From positions 1 through 5,010 of the forward strand of contig JAFYMM010000300.1 of NCBI GenBank assembly GCA_017550055.1: DNA of 5,010 nucleotides, written 5' to 3'. Below are positions 1 to 5,010 of this stretch, one piece after another. Under the pieces are notes generated by a model. That model was not told the DNA's origin, ran no database searches, and saw only the letters and a program-made list of their open reading frames with translations. How positions within the stretch are numbered: position 1 is the first letter of the stretch; each line of letters begins with the position of its first letter. This DNA comes from Paludibacteraceae bacterium. Lineage in GTDB: Bacteria; Bacteroidota; Bacteroidia; Bacteroidales; Paludibacteraceae. A program made the translations under genes and the position numbers.

Positions 1-730
1 CCCTGTTCATCTCTATGGCATGCCAGCCAAGATGGACGAGATTATGGCGATTGCTAACCGATATGCTATTCCTGTCCTTGAAGATGCCGCTGAGGCTCTT
101 GGCTCAAAATACAAAGGTCAATCGTGTGGTACATTTGGCGAGTATGGAGTGTTGTCGTTCAATGGCAATAAAATGATTACAACTTCAGGTGGTGGGGCAT
201 TGATTGTTCCTACTCAAGAAGCTAAGCAACTAGCAATGTTCTATGCAACTCAAGCTCGCGAGAATGCTCCTCATTATCAGCACGAAGTGATAGGGTATAA
301 CTACCGTATGAGTAATATTTGTGCTGGCATAGGTCGTGGACAGATGTATGTCCTTGATGAGCATGTGGCTCGTCGTCGTCAGATACACGCTCTGTATAGC
401 GAACTCTTAAAAGACGTTGATGGTGTAACTGTTATGCAAAGACCTTCCGACGAATATGACTCTAATTTTTGGCTTACTTGTATCATTATAAATCCCGAAA
501 AGGCAGGTTTTACACGCGAAGATTTGCGCTTAAAAATGGATGAAGAGCAAATCGAAACACGTCCGCTTTGGAAACCAATGCACCTTCAGCCTGTATTTGC
601 CAATGTTCCAATGTATGTCAATGGTGTTAGCGAGGCTCTATTTAACGATGGACTTTGTCTTCCTTCTGGTCCTATGTGCACCGATGAGGATATACGCCGT
701 GTTGTAGAAGTCATTACTACTTATAAATAA
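1..730 (+). CDS. DegT/DnrJ/EryC1/StrS-family PLP-dependent sugar aminotransferase, 5'-truncated by the window edge
   Basis: This enzyme family transfers an amino group, usually from glutamate, to a keto-sugar nucleotide in the cytoplasm, making amino-deoxy sugars for surface glycans. The frame is open from the left edge (first full codon at 2) and reads PVHLYG before the ATG at 20, a conserved family stretch, so that ATG is internal. About 242 codons are present; the family usually has 360-400, so roughly the first third is missing. Counting from the ATG at 20, EDAAEALGS (21-29) carries the Asp expected to hold the PLP ring nitrogen. SFNGNKMITTSGGG (46-59) carries Lys51, the expected PLP-binding lysine. 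YNYRMSNI and RPLWKPMHLQPVF are further family blocks. The SFNGNK and RPLWKPMH wording resembles PglE/EpsN-type enzymes acting on UDP-4-keto-6-deoxy-GlcNAc, but the substrate is my inference. A terminator follows closely, so this is probably the last gene of its operon. Confidence 0.93.
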   Translation, partial: PVHLYGMPAKMDEIMAIANRYAIPVLEDAAEALGSKYKGQSCGTFGEYGVLSFNGNKMITTSGGGALIVPTQEAKQLAMFYATQARENAPHYQHEVIGYNYRMSNICAGIGRGQMYVLDEHVARRRQIHALYSELLKDVDGVTVMQRPSDEYDSNFWLTCIIINPEKAGFTREDLRLKMDEEQIETRPLWKPMHLQPVFANVPMYVNGVSEALFNDGLCLPSGPMCTDEDIRRVVEVITTYK

Positions 731-739
731 AATAAATCT

Positions 740-772
740 ACGCATTAAGGAAGTTTTCTTGATGCGTTTTTT
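740..772 (+). terminator. Intrinsic terminator after the aminotransferase gene
   Basis: ACGCAT (740-745) pairs with ATGCGT (762-767). Pairing continues inward through TAAGGA against TTCTTG with two G-U wobbles, giving about 12 pairs around a four-base loop (752-755). Six consecutive T residues (767-772) follow at once. It begins ten bases after the TAA stop, as expected for an operon end. Confidence 0.88.
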
Positions 773-800
773 GTTATATACAAAATTATTTGTAACTTTG
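770..800 (+). promoter_or_regulatory. Bacteroidota-type promoter for ugd
   Basis: TAACTTTG at 793-800 matches the Bacteroidota -7 consensus TAnnTTTG exactly. TTTG at 770-773 lies 19 bases upstream, within the usual spacing for the -33 element. Transcription would start near 807, leaving a leader of about 20 bases before the ATG at 827. That leader is A/T-rich with no Shine-Dalgarno sequence, normal for this phylum. The -33 element sits in the T-run of the preceding terminator. Confidence 0.75.
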
Positions 801-826
801 CATAGTTTGAATAAATATACTTATAT

Positions 827-2062
827 ATGAAAATAGCTGTAGCTGGTACAGGGTATGTCGGTTTGTCTATTGCGACATTGTTAGCTCAACATCAAGAGGT
901 TGTAGCTGTTGATATCGTGCCCGAACGTGTCGATTTGGTTAATAAAAGAGTATCTCCTATTCAAGATGAATATATAGAGAAATTTTTCAGTGAGAAACAC
1001 TTAAATTTGACTGCAACGCTTGATGCCGAAAAAGCATATAGCGATGCTGAATTTGTAGTTATTGCGGCTCCAACCAATTACGACCCGCAAAAGAACTTTT
1101 TCGATACTTCTGCTGTCGAAAATGTCATTCAGCTCGTTATGAAGTATAATCCTAATGCCGTGATGGTCATTAAATCCACTATTCCTGTGGGCTTTACTGC
1201 CAACGTGCGTCAAAAGTATAATACCGATAAAATCATCTTTTCGCCTGAATTCCTTCGCGAGTCTAAGGCATTGTATGACAATCTTTACCCATCTCGAATA
1301 ATTGTTGGCACAGATATGTCTAACTCTTATCTTCTCGAGAGGGCTAAGTTGTTTGCCGAATTGCTTCAAGAAGGTGCTATCAAAAAGGATGTCGAAACTC
1401 TTTTCATGGGATTTACCGAGGCCGAGGCTGTCAAGTTGTTTGCTAACACCTATTTGGCTTTGCGAGTATCGTTCTTCAATGAACTCGACACTTATGCCGA
1501 ATTGAAAGGATTGAACACTCAAGAGATTATCGATGGCGTATGTCTCGACCCACGCATTGGCTCTCATTACAACAATCCTTCGTTTGGCTATGGAGGCTAT
1601 TGTTTGCCAAAAGACACTAAGCAGTTGCTTGCCAACTACGAAGATGTGCCTCAAAATCTTGTCAAAGCCATTGTTGATAGCAACCGCACGCGCAAAGATT
1701 TCATCTCCGACCGTGTACTCGAACTTGCTGGTTATTATAGCTATACAAATAATAGCTACGATTCATCGCAAGAGCGTGAGTGTGTGATAGGTGTCTATCG
1801 TCTCACAATGAAAAGCAACTCCGACAATTTCCGCCAATCTTCAATTCAAGGCGTGATGAAACGTGTCAAAGCCAAGGGTGCGAAGGTGATTATCTATGAG
1901 CCAACGCTCGAAGATGGCACAACATTCTTCGGTAGTCTTATTGTTAACGATTTGGCAAAATTCAAGTCAATGTGCAATTCTATTATAGCCAATCGTTATG
2001 ATAGCGTATTGGACGATGTAGCCGAAAAAGTTTATACTCGCGACATATTCAAACGCGACTAA
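827..2062 (+). CDS. ugd: UDP-glucose 6-dehydrogenase
   Basis: Cytoplasmic enzyme that oxidises UDP-glucose to UDP-glucuronate with two NAD+, supplying uronic acid for capsule, LPS or exopolysaccharide. The 411-residue protein is close to E. coli Ugd (388 aa) along its whole length. It opens with the Rossmann motif GTGYVG (7-12); Asp29 is placed to bind the NAD ribose. Family active-site residues are all present: Thr118 in IKSTIPVGFT, Glu141 in SPEFLRES, Lys203 and Asn207 in EAVKLFANTY, the catalytic Cys259 in GYGGYCLPKD, and Asp263. The C-terminal UDP-binding domain starts near VIGVYRLTMKS (320-330). Compared with E. coli Ugd as I recall it, there are two short insertions: a few residues near 162-168 and about 18 polar, Tyr/Ser/Asn-rich residues near 300-318, before the C-terminal domain. 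These look like linker variation, not damage. It has its own promoter, and the upstream aminotransferase suggests a surface-polysaccharide locus. Confidence 0.97.
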   Translation: MKIAVAGTGYVGLSIATLLAQHQEVVAVDIVPERVDLVNKRVSPIQDEYIEKFFSEKHLNLTATLDAEKAYSDAEFVVIAAPTNYDPQKNFFDTSAVENVIQLVMKYNPNAVMVIKSTIPVGFTANVRQKYNTDKIIFSPEFLRESKALYDNLYPSRIIVGTDMSNSYLLERAKLFAELLQEGAIKKDVETLFMGFTEAEAVKLFANTYLALRVSFFNELDTYAELKGLNTQEIIDGVCLDPRIGSHYNNPSFGYGGYCLPKDTKQLLANYEDVPQNLVKAIVDSNRTRKDFISDRVLELAGYYSYTNNSYDSSQERECVIGVYRLTMKSNSDNFRQSSIQGVMKRVKAKGAKVIIYEPTLEDGTTFFGSLIVNDLAKFKSMCNSIIANRYDSVLDDVAEKVYTRDIFKRD

Positions 2063-2077
2063 AATTTCACTCAAAAA

Positions 2078-2190
2078 ATACCCACTCACAGTGTGTGTCG
2101 CTTATTGGTAGAACCCTAATTTTACCCTATGTTTAAGCAACCTTCATCATAGGATAACCATAAGTGCACCATACCCACTCTCATTGTGTA
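2078..2190. repeat. Imperfect 20-base direct repeat in the ugd-rlhA spacer
   Basis: Copies lie at 2078-2097 and 2171-2190. Both start ATACCCACTC and match at 17 of 20 positions, 93 bases apart. The first copy contains a small palindrome, CACT-CAC-AGTG (2083-2093). Between them, CCTATG (2126-2131) and CATAGG (2148-2153) form a weak inverted repeat with a 16-base loop. I see no terminator with a T-run after ugd and no small gene in this 141-base spacer. Confidence 0.5.
2105..2135 (+). promoter_or_regulatory. Possible weak promoter for rlhA
   Basis: TATGTTTA at 2128-2135 matches the Bacteroidota TAnnTTTG consensus except for its last base. TTG at 2105-2107 lies 20 bases upstream. The leader would be about 60 bases. 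The match is imperfect in an A/T-rich spacer, so transcription of rlhA by read-through from ugd is equally possible. Confidence 0.3.
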
Positions 2191-2203
2191 TTGAATTTAG
2201 AAA

Positions 2204-4030
2204 ATGACAATAAAAAATCCCAAAATAGAGCTATTAAGCCCTGCCAAAAATCTTGATGTGGGCATTGCCGCAATCAATCATGGAGCCGATGCGGTCTATA
2301 TCGGACCTGCCCAGTTTGGTGCTCGTGTGGCGGCTGGCAATTCTGTCGATGATATTGCGCAGTTGGTTTCTTATGCCCACAAGTATCGTGCTCGCGTCTA
2401 TGTCACTCTCAACACCATATTGAAAGATGACGAATTAGAGCAAGCACGTCTCTTAGTCAATGATTTATACAACGTAGGCGTTGATGCACTCATTGTGCAA
2501 GACATGGCTCTATTGCAGATGGATTTGCCACCTATTGCTCTTCATGCCAGTACTCAGTGCGATACGCGTACAGTCGATAAAGTCAAGTTTCTTGAGCAAT
2601 GCGGATTCGAACAGGTGGTCCTTGCTCGCGAAACCTCGTTAGCCACTATGCGCCAAATGGCTGAGCAAACCAACGTAGCCCTCGAAGCCTTTGTTCACGG
2701 AGCTTTATGTGTTTCATATAGTGGACAATGCTACATGAGCGAGGCTGCTCGTGGTCGCAGTGCCAATCGTGGAGCCTGTGCTCAAATGTGCCGTTTGCCA
2801 TATGATTTGTTGGATGAAGAGGGCAATATACTTGTCCGCAAAAAACATCTTTTATCTCTCAAAGATTTCGATGCCTCTCGTCATTTGCACGAAATGATAG
2901 ATGCCGGCATATCTTCTTTCAAAATCGAAGGTCGATTGAAAGATATTGATTATGTGAAGAATATCACAGCATATTATCGTCGCCAATTTGATGCAATACT
3001 TGAAGGCTCGCCTCGTAAAGCATCGTCGTCGGGCAAAACAACATTCTTCTTTGAGCCGAATCCAAAAAAGACATTCTATCGTGGAGCGACTGACTATTTC
3101 CTCGAAGGGCGCAAGCGTGACATTTGGTCGTTCGACACACCAAAGTCCTTAGGCGAGCCTATTGGTAAGGTCAAGGATGTTTGGCGTAATGCTATATCAA
3201 TGCACAATTCACAATGTACAATTCACAATGGAGACGGGTTGTGTTTTCTTAATAAGAAGGGCGAATTTGAAGGTTTTCGTGTGAATAAGGTGGAGTCGGG
3301 GAGATTATTACCTTTGAATATGCCTAAAATCGAAAAAGGCACGCTTGTCTATCGCAATTCTGATGTAGCATTCGAGCGCATATTGGCAGGCAAAACTGCG
3401 GAACGAAAATTGGCTGTTACAATAAAAGTTTCTTCGCAACCAACTTCTTTGCTTCTTACCATTGTCGATTCCGACAATATTTCTACCTCAATCGAAGTCG
3501 GGGTGTCGGGAGAGAAAGCCAACAATCCCGATAAAATGTTGGACACATGGCGTACGCAACTCTCTAAATTGGGTGGCACGATTTTTGAAGCGCAAAATAT
3601 TGACCTCTCTGCTTTGGGCGAACCGTTGTTTATCCCCGTTTCGCAAATTGCCGAATGGCGTCGTCAATTGGTTGAACTACACGAGCATAATCGTGATAAG
3701 TCATATCAACGTTCATTGATAGAGATTAAGCCAACCATGCATAAATACGTTGCGACAGAGTTGGATTATCGTGCAAATATATATAATTCGCAGGCTAAAT
3801 CTTTCTACGAGCAACATGGTTGTGTTGTGCAACAGCCTGCTTTCGAACAACAACATCAACTGAATGCTGAACTAATGCGCACTAAACACTGCATTCGCTA
3901 TGCGCTTGGGTGGTGTCGCAAAGAGAATCCTAAAGCACAAATAAAGCAACTATATCTCCAAAATGGTAACGACAAATTCCGTCTCGAATTCGATTGTCGC
4001 AACTGCGAGATGGCGGTATTTAGTTATTAG
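2204..4030 (+). CDS. rlhA: U32-family protein, probable 23S rRNA C2501 hydroxylase RlhA
   Basis: Members are often labelled 'peptidase U32' or 'collagenase-like', but E. coli RlhA (formerly YdcP) is needed to make 5-hydroxycytidine at 23S rRNA position 2501; in E. coli this depends on iron-sulphur cluster assembly and prephenate. The 608-residue protein follows RlhA (653 aa) closely: IELLSPAKNLDVG (8-20), HGADAVYIG (26-34), VTLNTI (67-72), ALIVQDM (95-101), LHASTQCD (113-120). The U32 signature spans 161-179 with Cys169 and Cys176, followed by Cys192 and Cys196 in the RGACAQMC block, then HLLSLKD (215-221) and FKIEGRLK (239-246). The C-terminus carries Cys563, Cys571, Cys598 and Cys601, typical of the long RlhA-type members and absent from the shorter TrhP/YegQ type. 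The cysteines may hold an iron-sulphur cluster (inference). The ATG at 2204 sits just before the conserved N-terminal block. A tandem repeat is embedded at residues 333-342, and the stop codon lies inside another repeat. Confidence 0.88.
   Translation: MTIKNPKIELLSPAKNLDVGIAAINHGADAVYIGPAQFGARVAAGNSVDDIAQLVSYAHKYRARVYVTLNTILKDDELEQARLLVNDLYNVGVDALIVQDMALLQMDLPPIALHASTQCDTRTVDKVKFLEQCGFEQVVLARETSLATMRQMAEQTNVALEAFVHGALCVSYSGQCYMSEAARGRSANRGACAQMCRLPYDLLDEEGNILVRKKHLLSLKDFDASRHLHEMIDAGISSFKIEGRLKDIDYVKNITAYYRRQFDAILEGSPRKASSSGKTTFFFEPNPKKTFYRGATDYFLEGRKRDIWSFDTPKSLGEPIGKVKDVWRNAISMHNSQCTIHNGDGLCFLNKKGEFEGFRVNKVESGRLLPLNMPKIEKGTLVYRNSDVAFERILAGKTAERKLAVTIKVSSQPTSLLLTIVDSDNISTSIEVGVSGEKANNPDKMLDTWRTQLSKLGGTIFEAQNIDLSALGEPLFIPVSQIAEWRRQLVELHEHNRDKSYQRSLIEIKPTMHKYVATELDYRANIYNSQAKSFYEQHGCVVQQPAFEQQHQLNAELMRTKHCIRYALGWCRKENPKAQIKQLYLQNGNDKFRLEFDCRNCEMAVFSY
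3201..3230. repeat. 14-base tandem repeat embedded in rlhA
   Basis: TGCACAATTCACAA (3201-3214) is followed at once by TGTACAATTCACAA (3215-3228) and a further TG. The two units differ at one base. The repeat is read in frame as MHNSQCTIHN (residues 333-342), just before the NGDGL segment that I recall as usual in this family. The CAATTCACAATG wording resembles non-coding filler repeats I remember from Bacteroidales spacers. Whether this is an insertion or chance needs alignment with homologues. Confidence 0.7.
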
Positions 4031-4046
4031 TTATTAGTTGTTAGTG
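4020..4046. repeat. 7-base tandem repeat spanning the rlhA stop codon
   Basis: TTAGTTA (4020-4026), TTAGTTA (4027-4033), TTAGTTG (4034-4040) and a partial TTAGTG (4041-4046) run head to tail. The rlhA stop TAG (4028-4030) lies in the second unit, so the last two residues (Ser-Tyr) are encoded within the repeat. A related 13-base stretch recurs at 4098-4110 with one mismatch to 4034-4046. Confidence 0.85.
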
Positions 4047-4052
4047 TTTTTT

Positions 4053-4096
4053 AGACATGAAGACATAAGAACATGATTTTCTTGTCATCCTGTCTT
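4053..4096. repeat. 8-base tandem repeat followed by a partial inverted copy; possible weak terminator
   Basis: AGACATGA (4053-4060), AGACATAA (4061-4068) and GAACATGA (4069-4076) form three degenerate octamers. Downstream, CTTGTCATCCTGTCTT (4081-4096) is a loose reverse complement: AAGACA (4060-4065) pairs exactly with TGTCTT (4091-4096), while the inner part pairs only in places. T residues continue to 4099, so it could act as a weak terminator for rlhA, but the stem is poor. Confidence 0.5.
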
Positions 4097-4097
4097 T

Positions 4098-4134
4098 TTA
4101 GTTATTAGTGAATAATTTTTCAACTCTCAACTTA
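4098..4134. repeat. Recurrence of the 7-base repeat plus a CAACTCT-type repeat before deoD
   Basis: TTAGTTATTAGTG (4098-4110) repeats the motif found after rlhA. CAACTCT (4121-4127) and CAACTTA (4128-4134) form a second degenerate 7-base tandem. With the two preceding repeats they fill nearly the whole 113-base rlhA-deoD spacer. No good TAnnTTTG promoter is visible: TAATTTTT at 4113-4120 has no properly spaced TTTG upstream. Confidence 0.6.
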
Positions 4135-4143
4135 TATTATACT

Positions 4144-4857
4144 ATGGAACATCAAACACCAACACCTCATATTGGGGCAAAATATGGCGAAATTGCCAAA
4201 ACCGTATTTATGGCAGGCGACCCTTTGCGTGCTAAGTTCATGGCAGAGCGTTATCTCGAAAATCCTGTGCAATTCAACAATGTGCGCGGTATGCTTGGCT
4301 TCACAGGCACATACAAAGGACATCGTGTCTCTATCATGGGGCATGGTATGGGTATCCCTTCTATTGGTATTTATACCTATGAGCTATTTAATTTTTACGA
4401 TGTAGATACTATTGTGCGTGTAGGTTCGGCTGGTGCATACCACAAAGATTTGCATATTGGCGATATCGTAATTGCGCTTGGGGCTTGCACAAATAGCAAT
4501 TATGCTTCACAATATGGACTACCTGGCACATTTGCTCCTATTGCCGATTTCGGTTTGGCTCGTAAGGCTGTGGAAAAAGCAGAAGAGTTAGGCTATCGTT
4601 ATATGGTTGGTAATATTTATTCAAGCGATGTTTTCTATGAAGATACTCCTTCGGCTGAGAAATGGGCTAAAATGGGTGTTTTGGCAGTAGAAATGGAGGC
4701 ATCGGCTCTATATTGCAATGCTGCTCGTGCAGGTAAGCGCGCTTTGGTTATTTGCACAATATCCGACTGTGTTTTCACTGGCGAGGCTACAACTGCCGAA
4801 CAACGTCAAACATCTTTTACAAATATGATGGACGTAGCTCTCGGGCTTCTTGATTAA
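4144..4857 (+). CDS. deoD: Purine nucleoside phosphorylase, DeoD (hexameric) type
   Basis: Cytoplasmic purine-salvage enzyme: purine (deoxy)nucleoside plus phosphate gives the free base and (deoxy)ribose 1-phosphate. From the ATG at 4144 the protein has 237 residues, against 239 for E. coli DeoD. TPHIGAKYG (7-15) includes His9, which in the hexamer reaches a neighbour's active site. GDPLRAK (25-31) holds phosphate-binding Arg29. NNVRGMLGFTGTYKG (45-59) holds Arg48, and VRVGSAGA (91-98) holds Arg92 and Ser95. The family signature spans 66-81 (GHGMGIPS...EL). VEMEAS (182-187) binds the ribose. Asp208 in TISD, with Arg221, corresponds to the catalytic Asp204/Arg217 pair of E. coli. The frame also opens at a GTG at 4108, but the added residues (NFSTLNLYYT) are translated spacer repeat, and conserved sequence starts just after Met 4144. 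No Shine-Dalgarno is visible. Nothing nearby belongs to a deo operon, so it is probably expressed alone or by read-through. Confidence 0.96.
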   Translation: MEHQTPTPHIGAKYGEIAKTVFMAGDPLRAKFMAERYLENPVQFNNVRGMLGFTGTYKGHRVSIMGHGMGIPSIGIYTYELFNFYDVDTIVRVGSAGAYHKDLHIGDIVIALGACTNSNYASQYGLPGTFAPIADFGLARKAVEKAEELGYRYMVGNIYSSDVFYEDTPSAEKWAKMGVLAVEMEASALYCNAARAGKRALVICTISDCVFTGEATTAEQRQTSFTNMMDVALGLLD

Positions 4858-4866
4858 TATATTTAA

Positions 4867-4896
4867 CGTGAGTTCGATATAATTTTATCTCTCACG
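4867..4896. terminator. Interrupted hairpin downstream of deoD, possible terminator
   Basis: CGTGAG (4867-4872) pairs with CTCACG (4891-4896). Inside, GATA (4876-4879) pairs with TATC (4886-4889) around a six-base loop, with unpaired bases between the two stems. It begins nine bases after the deoD stop. No T-run follows, so termination would be weak or would need another factor; it may simply be part of the neighbouring repeat. Confidence 0.35.
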
Positions 4897-4952
4897 GAAT
4901 ACACGGAAATTTTGTTTATCTTTTGTTTATTTCCCACAGATAACACAGATTT
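4893..4952. repeat. Cluster of 9-base and 11-base tandem repeats
   Basis: CACGGAATA/CACGGAAAT (4893-4910) and CACAGATAA/CACAGATTT (4935-4952) are two-copy repeats with the same 9-base period and a shared CAC(G/A)GA core. Between them TTTTGTTTATC (4910-4920) and TTTTGTTTATT (4921-4931) form an 11-base tandem with one difference. Similar CACAGATAACACAGATT wording occurs, as I remember, as spacer filler in many Bacteroidota genomes. Confidence 0.75.
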
Positions 4953-4982
4953 TATTGATTTTTGCCATCCGGATTTAATAAT

Positions 4983-5010
4983 TCGCTCTTTGACTACGTC
5001 AAAATCGCTC
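4983..5010. repeat. Short palindrome flanked by a direct repeat at the window's right edge
   Basis: TTTGAC (4989-4994) and GTCAAA (4998-5003) form a perfect six-base inverted repeat around TAC. TCGCTC occurs on both sides, at 4983-4988 and 5005-5010. On the minus strand this DNA begins a 48-codon open stretch (5009 down to the stop at 4863-4865) that enters from outside the window. It is too short and repeat-rich to call a gene. Confidence 0.45.

Noticed and set aside
20..22. ATG at 20 as the start of the aminotransferase
   Set aside because: The frame continues upstream to the edge and encodes PVHLYG, conserved in the family, and a start here would remove about a third of the enzyme.
1001..1654. 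Long minus-strand open frame (217 codons) inside ugd
   Set aside because: It is fully antisense to a gene whose active-site residues are intact, resembles no family I know, and has no promoter or independent support. It is a shadow of ugd codon usage.
1715..1780. The Tyr/Ser/Asn-rich insertion in Ugd (about residues 300-318) as a new domain
   Set aside because: It is only about 18 residues, lies in a linker before the C-terminal domain, and I recall similar insertions in Bacteroidota Ugd proteins.
4045..4052. T-run after rlhA as an intrinsic terminator
   Set aside because: The preceding heptamer repeat is a direct repeat and does not form a stem.
4020..4134. CRISPR array or attachment site
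   Set aside because: Repeats are 7-8 bases, contiguous and without unique spacers, and no cas, integrase or tRNA sequence is present.
4108..4143. GTG start giving deoD a 12-residue N-terminal extension
   Set aside because: The extension is translated spacer repeat (FSTLN from the CAACTCT motif), while family similarity starts just after the ATG at 4144, which gives a length close to that of E. coli DeoD.

Overview
The window looks like chromosomal DNA from a member of the Bacteroidota, most likely the order Bacteroidales. Four things point there. The proteins have a Bacteroidales flavour. No start codon has a convincing Shine-Dalgarno sequence, and A/T-rich leaders stand in its place. A good match to the Bacteroidota promoter (TTTG, 19 bases, TAnnTTTG) precedes the second gene. 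The spacers are filled with short-period repeats of a kind I remember from Bacteroidales genomes. The taxonomic call rests on these features and on memory, not on a database search.

Layout, all genes on the + strand. (1) Positions 1-730 hold the 3' part of a DegT/DnrJ/EryC1/StrS-type sugar aminotransferase, closed by a strong intrinsic terminator at 740-772. (2) A promoter whose upstream element sits in the terminator's T-run drives ugd, UDP-glucose 6-dehydrogenase (827-2062). (3) A 141-base spacer with an imperfect 20-base direct repeat leads to rlhA (2204-4030). This is a U32-family protein resembling the E. coli enzyme that hydroxylates C2501 of 23S rRNA. (4) A spacer made almost entirely of short tandem repeats leads to deoD (4144-4857), a hexameric-type purine nucleoside phosphorylase. 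(5) The last 153 bases hold no recognisable gene, only hairpins and 9- and 11-base tandem repeats.

The first two genes make activated sugars (amino sugars, UDP-glucuronate) for surface polysaccharide, so the window probably catches the downstream end of a capsule, LPS or exopolysaccharide locus. rlhA and deoD are housekeeping genes for ribosome modification and purine salvage, with no evident link to the sugars or to each other.

I found no new multi-gene system. The most distinctive signal is the set of short-period repeats (7, 8, 9, 11 and 14 bases) concentrated in the 3' third. One of them lies inside the rlhA reading frame, and another spans the rlhA stop codon.
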